A stretch of DNA of 20,950 nt from an uncultured Ruminococcus sp. (GTDB lineage: Bacteria > Bacillota > Clostridia > Oscillospirales > Ruminococcaceae): contig CANQCJ010000014.1 of NCBI GenBank assembly GCA_947589205.1, positions 1-20,950 of the forward strand, read 5' to 3'. A program made the translations under genes and the position numbers. The notes under the pieces are model-generated. The model did no database searches. It was not told the DNA's origin and was given only the letters and a program-made list of their open reading frames with translations. Shown one piece after another: positions 14,926-20,950 of the stretch (its first letter is position 1; every line of letters begins with the position of its first letter).

Positions 14926-16680
14926 TTACCGTCTATGTTTTTTCTTAGGCGGTGTTTTGTTCTGCTCGGGCGGTTTTCGCTCCGGCGGATAAATGTCGAT
15001 GTTGCGCACAGCGAATATAATACGCTCATAATCATCGGCACGGCATTCATAAACTCTGCGCTTTGAAACGTCCTTTGCTGTGCTTGCTGAGTTCTTCATT
15101 TTCGCCGCAAACTTTCGAGCGTCCTCAACTTTATGAATACCCTCTATCCGCATGACCGCAAGCGCCCGTATCAGCCTTTCGACCTCATACGGCTCAACAC
15201 TCATCGTCCGCAGCTTTACAATTTTATCCCAAATCTGCTTTTCAAGATGATACATCGGCGGATTGGTGAGAGTGTCGAGTTCTTCTAAAATGATTTTCCT
15301 CTGATTTGAAATCATCTTATTCCATTCATCTTGCGTGATATTATCCTTAGCCTCACGCACAAGCCTATCGACATAACTCTCACCGCTGTTAAGAAGATAA
15401 TACTCGTCAACGATTTCCTTGTACTTGCGAACCTCCCCGCCGGATGACGATAGCTGTTCGTTTAACTCGGCAAGCTCGGACTGATACTTTTCAAGCTGTT
15501 CTGATAGTGCGGAAATATCGTCCTTGCTATTGAAGCCGTGTTCCTTTACGATGGCAACAGCAACCTTGTCCTGCTCCTTCTTCGGAAATCTTCTCTGTAT
15601 GATACCCATGTCATCAAAATAATGGTTAGCACTCTTGATCTCCGATACGAGCGTGGTGATTCTTTCTTTCAGCTCTTGCAATTGTTGCAGAATGGTGGCA
15701 TACTTTGTCTCTTCTGAACTCAACTTGTCCTCGGCTTCGTGAATATTTGTGATTTTCTCCTGTACAAGAATTTCATATAGCCGCATGAATCTTCCGCAGG
15801 TGTTTTCGATAGGCGAAGTGTTCTTGTATGCGCCTGCTTTGACCTTGATGCTGGTAGTGATCGTGTAGAATGGCATAACAAAAACTTCAAAGGCTTTCTT
15901 CTTATGTTCCGCTATACGCTTTTCAATCCGTTCGAGCGTGTAATTATCACCCAACGTTTTTAGCCTGACATTCTTCTGCTGCCCGGGAGCCTTGACGCAA
16001 ATATTTTTTCCGTCCTTGAACGTGTAGCCTTCCTGCTCCATGCGATTTCTGAGATCATCAAAGCTGTCGGCAACGGCTATCAGTTCGTCAATACGGTCTC
16101 TGATCTGCTGTTTCCACGATGTGCCGTGCTTAAGATTTATCCATTCGTGATACCCGCTGATTATAGGTTGACGGACATAGTTCTCCCTGTCGAAAGGTTT
16201 GATACCGTACCTTTGACAGATTTCGTCCGACAGCCTCTTTATCTTTTTGAGCGAAGCCTTGTTTGAGTAAAAGTGCCTGCCTTTGAGGTCATAGACGTTA
16301 AGCATAATGTGGTTATGTACCTTGCCCATATCGTCATGCGTTGCGATGACCGCCTGCACATCTTCTCCGAACATCTCACGCACTAAATCCAAACCGATTT
16401 TCTGCGCAGTATCAATAGTGATGTTATCCTTTGGGTCGAAAGACTGAATATAGTGAATCAGCTTAACTTTCGCATACCCTTTCTTCGGCATTGGCTCGTT
16501 AAACGTGCGCCCGGCGTAATACTCGTAGATCTGCTTCATGTCAAGATAAGCGTTCCGAGCGTCGGGCATACAATTTACCGACATGATATTCAGACCGCCC
16601 TGTGTTTTGGCAGGGTCGCAGATATATCTCAGGCTGCGGTTCGGCGTAACATGGATATTTTTTGTTTTAATAAAAGGCAA
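14926..16680 (-). CDS. MobA/VirD2-type relaxase (mobilisation nuclease)
   Basis: The 584-residue protein has relaxase motifs in its first ~170 residues: a candidate nucleophile Tyr in NRSLRYICDP (motif I), then HYIQSFDP, and the metal-binding histidines of motif III in VHNHIMLN. Such enzymes nick oriT, stay bound to the 5' end and lead the strand into a recipient through another element's conjugation machinery. Residues about 300-460 are long coiled coils, and the C-terminus is basic (PPKKKHRR). The start is TTG at 16680, inside the mobC-like gene's end (52-base overlap), with GAGAGGAG about 12 bases ahead, so the two are translationally coupled. No type IV secretion genes are present, so the element would be mobilisable rather than self-transmissible. 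Confidence 0.9.
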   Translation of the reverse strand: MPFIKTKNIHVTPNRSLRYICDPAKTQGGLNIMSVNCMPDARNAYLDMKQIYEYYAGRTFNEPMPKKGYAKVKLIHYIQSFDPKDNITIDTAQKIGLDLVREMFGEDVQAVIATHDDMGKVHNHIMLNVYDLKGRHFYSNKASLKKIKRLSDEICQRYGIKPFDRENYVRQPIISGYHEWINLKHGTSWKQQIRDRIDELIAVADSFDDLRNRMEQEGYTFKDGKNICVKAPGQQKNVRLKTLGDNYTLERIEKRIAEHKKKAFEVFVMPFYTITTSIKVKAGAYKNTSPIENTCGRFMRLYEILVQEKITNIHEAEDKLSSEETKYATILQQLQELKERITTLVSEIKSANHYFDDMGIIQRRFPKKEQDKVAVAIVKEHGFNSKDDISALSEQLEKYQSELAELNEQLSSSGGEVRKYKEIVDEYYLLNSGESYVDRLVREAKDNITQDEWNKMISNQRKIILEELDTLTNPPMYHLEKQIWDKIVKLRTMSVEPYEVERLIRALAVMRIEGIHKVEDARKFAAKMKNSASTAKDVSKRRVYECRADDYERIIFAVRNIDIYPPERKPPEQNKTPPKKKHRR

Positions 16681-16994
16681 AGGTGGGCGTACTCCTCTCT
16701 CATTCGTTCATAGTCCTCGGCGTAGATGTTGTTGATGGTGTTCGCCTTTCGTGCAAGCTGATTCAGATTATTTCCTATCAAACTTAACTGACGGGACAAT
16801 TCTGTAAAACCGAAAAACTCCTGCGGTACAGAACCACCACTTAGCGACATCTTAACAATGTACCTTGTTGTAGATAGATTCATTCGCTCGGCGTTACGCT
16901 TTACAACCTCCCATTCATCGTCCTTGAAAAGAACTTCCTTTCTCTGTCCCTTGCGCTTGTACTTCATCTTTTGCTTTTGTTCCTGATCTTTCAA
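16629..16994 (-). CDS. MobC-type mobilisation accessory protein
   Basis: I start at TTG 16994, eight bases after AAGGAGG; the longer frame to 17063 has no ribosome site. The 121-residue product opens very basic (KQKMKYKRKGQRKEV), followed by a ribbon-helix-helix-like segment (VLFKDDEWEVVKRNAERMNLSTTRYIVKMSL) and the MobC hallmark LSLIGNNLNQLARKAN. MobC proteins bind near the nick site and help open oriT for the relaxase. The 3' end overlaps the relaxase start. oriT is expected just upstream, in 16995-17440. Confidence 0.88.
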   Translation of the reverse strand: MKDQEQKQKMKYKRKGQRKEVLFKDDEWEVVKRNAERMNLSTTRYIVKMSLSGGSVPQEFFGFTELSRQLSLIGNNLNQLARKANTINNIYAEDYERMREEYAHLCLLLKQKISMLRRTAA

Positions 16995-17104
16995 TAAGCG
17001 TTCCTCCTTCGTTTTCAGTGGTCTGGGTGCTCCCAGCGAGCCGCTGTTCGTGAGCTGCCGCAAGGCAGATTGCGCCGTCCGACAGCGTTCGGGCGGAACA
17101 GCGG

Positions 17105-17124
17105 GAATCTGTACGTACAGATTC
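17105..17124. repeat. Perfect 20-base palindrome
   Basis: GAATCTGTACGTACAGATTC is fully self-complementary with no spacer. It lies 110 bases upstream of the mobC-like start. It could be a relaxase/MobC binding site or a dimeric repressor operator. Confidence 0.75.
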
Positions 17125-17226
17125 TATGGCTCGCTAGTCGTAGTTGAAAATTTACCGTTTATCAATCATTATACTTAGCCCGTATGGGCTGCCAATTTTA
17201 CATCTGAATCCTCTCCTTGTGGGTTT

Positions 17227-17320
17227 AGGTACAAAATCATCAAAATGTACCTGCTGAAACTGGTTCTGAACGAGGGAAAATAGGAACATAATCGTCATTT
17301 TGTTCCTAATCCATTTTCCC
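17227..17320. repeat. Pair of related dyads AGGWACA-N12-TGTWCCT
   Basis: AGGTACA (17227-17233) and TGTACCT (17246-17252) flank 12 bases; AGGAACA (17282-17288) and TGTTCCT (17301-17307) also flank 12 bases. The two loops share the core AATCRTCA. The second dyad is extended by GGGAAAAT (17274-17281) and ATTTTCCC (17313-17320). The compensating T/A change keeps pairing in both, evidence that the dyad itself matters. The centres are 55 bases apart. Confidence 0.7.
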
Positions 17321-17438
17321 GATTGGGAATATGATCGAATAATGTACCCGATGAACTACGTCAGCATATTGTCATTGTCCTTTCTTGCGATGTTCCGAAA
17401 CAATCTTCGTTTGAGCTCACTTTAATTATATCACCCCC

Positions 17439-17467
17439 TTGACAAAATTGCAATAGTTTTGTACAAT
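17439..17467 (+). promoter_or_regulatory. Near-consensus promoter of the DUF6076-like gene
   Basis: TTGACA (17439-17444) and TACAAT (17462-17467) are 17 bases apart. The start codon lies 70 bases downstream after GGGAGG. Confidence 0.8.
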
Positions 17468-17537
17468 AAATATTAGAACTACAATTATTGCAAAAGAAAT
17501 TTTAAATTCTTATTGTCTAAAATCGGGAGGTACAAAA

Positions 17538-18905
17538 ATGAAAAGAGAGTCCTACGAATATACGCCGCTGGAGGTCTATCACGCAATTCGTGCGAACCGC
17601 CCTGACATCGCTTATGACGGTTTTCCTAACAAGGTCTATTTCGACGAGGACGAACACATCGCCAATATCCACGTCAGCACCCGGTACGAGATGGAGGACT
17701 ACACGCCTCCCGCCGAGGGCGAGAAACGTGAACCTATCAAGCCCGTTGATGAGCTTGACATCATAAATGCGAAGGGCGATTATGTTTACCGTGACGCCTT
17801 CACTCTGAAAACTCGGAATCATACTGCGCCGACATGGAAGCTGAATCCGTTCACCGAGCTTGACATTTCGTTCCCTGTTGGCGAGGGCATACTCGACTTT
17901 TGCTACACAGATTTCACTAAGGAACAAGACGGTATTATGCTGTTCGAAGCGTTATTCAGCCACAGAAAAAAGAAGCAGGAAATAGTTCGGAACAGCGAAG
18001 AAGTTTACGAGGTCGAGCTTGAGCACATGGAAGATACGCTCACAACGCTTGGGTATTATCTCTACCAGTCGGTGTACAGCAGCATTTTCCCGCCGTACAT
18101 CTACGAATATACAAAGGACACGATTCCCGCATATATCCGATACATCACCGAGGTGCAAAAGGAGATGATGCGACGCATTGAGTTTGTGTTCGATGACGAG
18201 TTCTATCCCGACGAGCTATCAAAATTTCTACCTTGCGAAAGATATTCGCTCTATGCCGACGTATACGATACGCCTATCTCATTTGACCGAGAAGAGCGCT
18301 TTACCATGAACGGAAATTTCAGCGCCCGACAGCTTAAACGTGGGAACATTGACCCTTCGGAAATCGTGCAGCGGCTCACAAGTCATGTGCCGACAGACGA
18401 AAAAAGCCCGCTTGAGCAAGCGTTGGGGCTTGAAGCGGGCAGGGTTCAGATATTCTATCATGTTCCGAGGTTCATGGCTGCGGAGTATTCGGTCAGCACG
18501 ATCCACGATATGCTGGAGCTGGAGTTTACGAAAATGCTGGAGTACGACATTCGGCTGCACAAGTGCAAAATTTGCGGCAGGTATTTTATCATCAAGGGCA
18601 ACTATGTTTCCGACTTTTGCAACCGTATCCGTGAGGGGCAGACACGCACCTGTCAGCAGATAGGGGCGCAGAGAAAATATGATGAAAGGCTGAAAACGGA
18701 CGAGGCTGTTGCACTGTTTCGCAAGTATTACAAGCGGTACTATGCGAGAACGAAGGTCAATCAGATCAAACCTGACAAGTTCAAAGAGTGGAATTACAAG
18801 GCTTGTGAAATGCGGGATAGGTGTCAGAACGGAGAGATAACGTCGCAGGAGTTTGAGAAATGGCTGTATGGGAGTTTTAAGAATCGGAAGAAGAAAGAAA
18901 AATGA
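17538..18905 (+). CDS. DUF6076-like protein with C-terminal zinc-binding cysteine cluster
   Basis: The 455-residue protein has no obvious enzyme motif in its N-terminal 330 residues, which are acidic and aromatic-rich (PDIAYDGFPNKVYFDEDEH, IFPPYIYEYTKDTIPAYIRYI). The C-terminal part carries CKICGRYFIIKGNY, then FCNRIREGQTRTC, and ends in helices with KYYKRYYARTKVNQIKP. This treble-clef-like arrangement matches what I recall of DUF6076 proteins, frequent in clostridial accessory DNA; the name is from memory. Nucleic-acid binding is a reasonable guess from the cluster. GGGAGG lies eight bases before the ATG. The gene is visibly more GC-rich than the TIR gene after it, so the two may have different origins. 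Confidence 0.65.
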   Translation: MKRESYEYTPLEVYHAIRANRPDIAYDGFPNKVYFDEDEHIANIHVSTRYEMEDYTPPAEGEKREPIKPVDELDIINAKGDYVYRDAFTLKTRNHTAPTWKLNPFTELDISFPVGEGILDFCYTDFTKEQDGIMLFEALFSHRKKKQEIVRNSEEVYEVELEHMEDTLTTLGYYLYQSVYSSIFPPYIYEYTKDTIPAYIRYITEVQKEMMRRIEFVFDDEFYPDELSKFLPCERYSLYADVYDTPISFDREERFTMNGNFSARQLKRGNIDPSEIVQRLTSHVPTDEKSPLEQALGLEAGRVQIFYHVPRFMAAEYSVSTIHDMLELEFTKMLEYDIRLHKCKICGRYFIIKGNYVSDFCNRIREGQTRTCQQIGAQRKYDERLKTDEAVALFRKYYKRYYARTKVNQIKPDKFKEWNYKACEMRDRCQNGEITSQEFEKWLYGSFKNRKKKEK

Positions 18906-18924
18906 TTTTTTATATCAGTTTTTC

Positions 18925-18953
18925 TTGACAATAAAATAATATAATTGTATAAT
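18925..18953 (+). promoter_or_regulatory. Consensus promoter of the TIR gene
   Basis: TTGACA (18925-18930) and TATAAT (18948-18953) are exactly 17 bases apart, a perfect sigma-70 match. The TIR start lies 84 bases downstream. Confidence 0.9.
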
Positions 18954-19036
18954 ATAGGTATACCCATTGCTTATGCCGCAATAGAATTTGATTGAATAAG
19001 CAACCTATGAAAATAAGTTTTTTGATGGAGGTCAAT

Positions 19037-19978
19037 ATGGCAAAAACTAAACTTTTTATTAGTCATTCAAGTCAAGATGCAAATGTTGTAACAGCATTTG
19101 TAAATTTCATGCTTACAATCGGTTTAAAAAGCGAAGATATGATATGTACATCTGTTCCATCTACTAAAATTCCAAATGGCGAAGATATATTTGATTATCT
19201 GAACAAAACACTTAATGAGGATATATTTGTTTTATTTTTCCTATCGGACAATTATTACTCAAGTACTGTCTGTCTTAATGAAATGGGTGCTGCATGGATA
19301 AGAAAAGTTGATAGTCTGAATTTCCTTTTAGCCGGCTTCGATTTTTCTGATATACGAGGTGTTGTCAACAAAAACAAGGTAGGAATTAAATTGGGAACTT
19401 GTGATGAAATGGCAAAAGTATCCCTCAATGAATTTAAAGAAACTCTTACATCGTTATTCGGAATTACAATTAATCAAAATGTATGGGAATTAGCAAGAGA
19501 TGGCTTTCTAAACTCGGCAGTTGATAATTCAAGATTTTTTAATATGTTATTTTCTCGAAGCTATTGTATTAATGATCAGGAGAACGATGGTTGCAAAATT
19601 ATAAAGAAAGAATCAAGTGCAAGATCGGTCACAGTTGCAGTTGATTTTTCTCAGACAGACAGCAAATTAGCAAGTATAGTTTTCTTCAATGGCAGAAAGA
19701 ATTTTACAAGCCACTATATCAATAAAAGAAATTTGTGTTTTGAAGCATACGCTGACCCCGGTCTTACATATGTTGACATTGAATTAAAACTTTCCGATGT
19801 TGATATCAGGTATGAGATATGCTTAAATGATGATGAGAAATCCTTTAAAATCCCATTGGTTCAGTTTTGCGAATATCTTTCGTATTGGGAAAATGTTCCT
19901 GAAATTAAATTTATTATACATAGAAAAAATGTAACTAATCCTTCCAAAATGACTATCAAAAACTTAAGGATCGAATAA
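19037..19978 (+). CDS. TIR-domain protein with beta-rich C-terminal domain
   Basis: I chose ATG 19037 because GGAGG lies five bases ahead; the frame is open 15 codons earlier without a ribosome site. Of 313 residues, about 4-145 form a TIR-like domain: KLFISHSSQDANVV at the start, FVLFFLSDNYYSS for a later strand, and CLNEMGAAW with Glu82 at the position of the catalytic glutamate of NAD-cleaving TIRs. From about 185 the chain is beta-rich (ARSVTVAVDFSQ, YVDIELKLSDVDIRYEICLN) and closes with VPEIKFIIHRKNVTNPSKMTIKNLRIE, a jelly-roll-like pattern. Bacterial TIR proteins often act in anti-phage defence by depleting NAD. No Thoeris ThsA or similar partner is visible. Defence and NADase activity are inferred. 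Confidence 0.78.
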   Translation: MAKTKLFISHSSQDANVVTAFVNFMLTIGLKSEDMICTSVPSTKIPNGEDIFDYLNKTLNEDIFVLFFLSDNYYSSTVCLNEMGAAWIRKVDSLNFLLAGFDFSDIRGVVNKNKVGIKLGTCDEMAKVSLNEFKETLTSLFGITINQNVWELARDGFLNSAVDNSRFFNMLFSRSYCINDQENDGCKIIKKESSARSVTVAVDFSQTDSKLASIVFFNGRKNFTSHYINKRNLCFEAYADPGLTYVDIELKLSDVDIRYEICLNDDEKSFKIPLVQFCEYLSYWENVPEIKFIIHRKNVTNPSKMTIKNLRIE

Positions 19979-20032
19979 GACGGTTTATGTTGTAATCTGA
20001 TTTGTTTTATTGAGATAACTAATAGTAATTAT

Positions 20033-20350
20033 GTAAAGCGCTATGCCGAGTGTGTTCGGCATAGCGCTTTACTTGGCGCTTTAGCGTCAATAAACCCCCG
20101 GTTCTACCGGGGAAATTAAAAAGCTTTAGCTTGAGTGTTTCCCGAAGGGAAACATTTGGCGAAGCCATGAAGTAGAAACAACTTTTAAGATATCTAAAAT
20201 CCTTGGTTGACAGAAGTATAACCCGTTTACGGGTAGCAGTGCAAGTAATGCTATATTATTAATTCAGTACCCACTTTTAGTGGGTAAGCCAGTATTAGCC
20301 CCTTTTAGGGGCTGTGCAAACCACCACTTTAGTGGTGGTTTTGATTTTTT
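20033..20350 (+). ncRNA. Candidate structured RNA: array of about ten short hairpins
   Basis: Consecutive stems: 20033-20072 (17 perfect pairs, loop GTGTGT); 20073-20090 (loop TTTA); 20096-20112 (CCCCGG/CCGGGG, loop TTCTA); 20121-20132 (loop TTTA); 20136-20154 (TGTTTCCC, loop GAA); 20157-20167 (TGGC, loop GAA); 20221-20234 (ACCCG, loop TTTA); 20268-20286 (TACCCAC, loop TTTTA); 20297-20313 (AGCCCC, loop TTTTA); 20318-20341 (AAACCACCAC, loop TTTA). The stems differ in sequence but the loops recur, so structure rather than sequence is repeated. The T-run after the last stem sets the plus strand as the transcribed one. A weak promoter (TTGTAA at 19990, GATAAC at 20014) may exist; otherwise it is the TIR mRNA's 3' end. 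No named RNA class recognised. Confidence 0.6.
20318..20350 (+). terminator. Rho-independent terminator closing the hairpin array
   Basis: AAACCACCAC (20318-20327) pairs with GTGGTGGTTT (20332-20341) around TTTA, followed by TTGATTTTTTG. The T-run is only on the plus-strand side. Confidence 0.8.
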
Positions 20351-20396
20351 GTTTTTCTGTTTTGGTTTAGAGTAGTGTAGTAAGAAGATTTTATCT

Positions 20397-20950
20397 TTAT
20401 AAGCTATGATTTCCTATCGGGAACTCCAACTCTAATACAAATTCAGGAATCTTCTTAGGAATCTTCATCTGCCCGTCAAGCATTTCTACAGTCTTTCGGA
20501 TATTGTAAAGTCCGAATCCATGATGCTCCTTATCGTTCTTGATTGTAACGGTCGAATCCACATTATTTGGATTGCTGACCTTGATTATCTGAACTTTCTG
20601 AATAACGGCACAATCTATGGAAATACACAGTGTATCATCAGATTTTATTCTTTCACAGGCTTCAATGGCATTATCAAGAGCGTTTGACAGCATTGTACAG
20701 AGGTCGGCAGGGTTGATCTCATCTGAGATACATCCGTTAAATCTTATATAGCTGCCTGCTCTTTCGGCAGATTCATTCTTGTCGGAAAGAATCGCATCGG
20801 CAGTACGGTTTCCGGAAAAATAATTCTTTGCTTCGATGATTTCCTGCTTAGTAATGGTTCTTATGTATTCTTCTGCTTGCTGATAAGCTTTTGCCTCCAT
20901 CATAGATTGCAGGCAAATCATGTGATTCTTGTAATCGTGACGAAACTCCC
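20397..20950 (-). CDS. GHKL sensor histidine kinase, AgrC-like, C-terminal part (5' end outside window)
   Basis: The frame is open to the window edge, so the first visible residues are EFRHDYKNHM, the phosphoacceptor box of AgrC/ComD-type quorum-sensing kinases with the modified His in HDYKNH. Downstream are LSNALDNAIEACERI (N-box of the ATP-binding lid) and HHGFGLYNIRKTVEMLDGQM (G-box), ending in a strand LELEFPIGNHSL. The N-terminal membrane sensor lies outside. Such kinases usually pair with a LytTR response regulator and often answer to a cyclic peptide. No partner is visible here. It converges on the hairpin array, and may be chromosomal flank or cargo. Confidence 0.88.
   Translation of the reverse strand, partial: EFRHDYKNHMICLQSMMEAKAYQQAEEYIRTITKQEIIEAKNYFSGNRTADAILSDKNESAERAGSYIRFNGCISDEINPADLCTMLSNALDNAIEACERIKSDDTLCISIDCAVIQKVQIIKVSNPNNVDSTVTIKNDKEHHGFGLYNIRKTVEMLDGQMKIPKKIPEFVLELEFPIGNHSL

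Larger units (their letters stand above)
16995..17438. other. Probable oriT / control region between divergent mobC-like and DUF6076-like genes
   Basis: This gap is rich in dyads: a perfect 20-base palindrome at 17105, a GCCC-GTAT-GGGC hairpin near 17179, and two AGGTACA/AGGAACA dyads at 17227-17307. AATGTACC at 17244 and 17341 recurs with a matching continuation (YGMTGAAC). Relaxase operons usually keep oriT directly upstream of mobC. I do not recognise a published nic sequence. Confidence 0.5.
11951..19978. mobile_element. Serine-recombinase mobilisable element (right end not located)
   Basis: The left edge is set where the integrase homology breaks (11950). Core genes all read leftward: mobC-like, relaxase, acidic coiled-coil protein, SHOCT-like protein and the large serine recombinase at the extreme left end, the usual place for such recombinases. 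The lost 3' part of the integrase is not found further right in this window, so the right end is either beyond 20950 or the junction was later rearranged. I drew the edge after the TIR gene only as a working limit; the DUF6076-like and TIR genes are assumed to be cargo. Confidence 0.5.

Noticed and set aside
17061..17063. Upstream TTG as mobC-like start
   Set aside because: No ribosome site ahead of it, whereas TTG 16994 follows AAGGAGG at eight bases.
17517..17927. 136-codon minus-strand frame opposite the DUF6076-like gene
   Set aside because: Antisense shadow of a gene with its own promoter and ribosome site.
20033..20341. Possible CRISPR array or integron attachment sites in the hairpin run
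   Set aside because: The stems differ in sequence from one to the next and there are no equal spacers, cas genes or integron integrase.

Overview
The window looks like accessory DNA from a gut- or rumen-type Bacillota, most likely near Ruminococcus (Oscillospiraceae). This rests on the low-to-moderate GC, strong AGGAGG-type ribosome sites, TTG/GTG starts, a degenerate Walker-A AAA/PD-(D/E)XK protein of the kind multiplied in ruminococci, and a clostridial serine-recombinase mobilisable element. The taxonomic call is inference from gene content; no marker gene is complete.

Layout. (1) 1-3928 is ordinary sequence: the 3' end of a dTDP-glucose 4,6-dehydratase, a convergent AAA/nuclease-like gene, an AraC-type regulator and a flavoredoxin-like flavin reductase. 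(2) 3929-5900 is a graveyard of short broken genes with three clear or probable terminators. (3) 5929-10204 (minus strand) is a compact cassette I do not recognise as any named system. In transcription order it holds an HTH-PIN-ankyrin protein, a radical SAM protein with a C-terminal Cys cluster, a 14-codon leader ORF, a kinase-HAD-phosphoribosyltransferase triple fusion, and a small single-span membrane protein. It has a near-consensus promoter with an array of TTGCAT-like sites spaced 20/29/20 bp, so autoregulation is likely. (4) 10400-12016 holds terminator-like hairpins and a tyrosine integrase that loses its family sequence right after the H-x-x-R motif. (5) From about 11951 rightward lies a mobilisable element: large serine recombinase, small SHOCT-like protein, acidic coiled-coil protein, MobA-type relaxase and MobC-type accessory protein, with a dyad-rich oriT-like region upstream of mobC. 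Beyond that are two plus-strand genes, each with a TTGACA-17-bp promoter: a DUF6076-like zinc-cluster protein and a TIR-domain protein with a beta-rich C-terminal half. (6) 20033-20350 is a run of about ten short hairpins, most with TTTA-type or GAA loops, ending in a terminator; it looks like a structured RNA. (7) The right edge holds the 3' part of an AgrC-like GHKL sensor kinase.

How the parts fit. The integrase was probably interrupted by the serine-recombinase element, giving nested mobile DNA, and the TIR gene is plausible defence cargo. The 5929-10204 cassette joins a sensor/RNase-like regulator (HTH, PIN, ankyrin) to enzymes that could make or modify a nucleotide-like or peptide product; that role is inference. 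Several genes are broken at or near homopolymer runs, so assembly error must be excluded before biological frameshifting is claimed.
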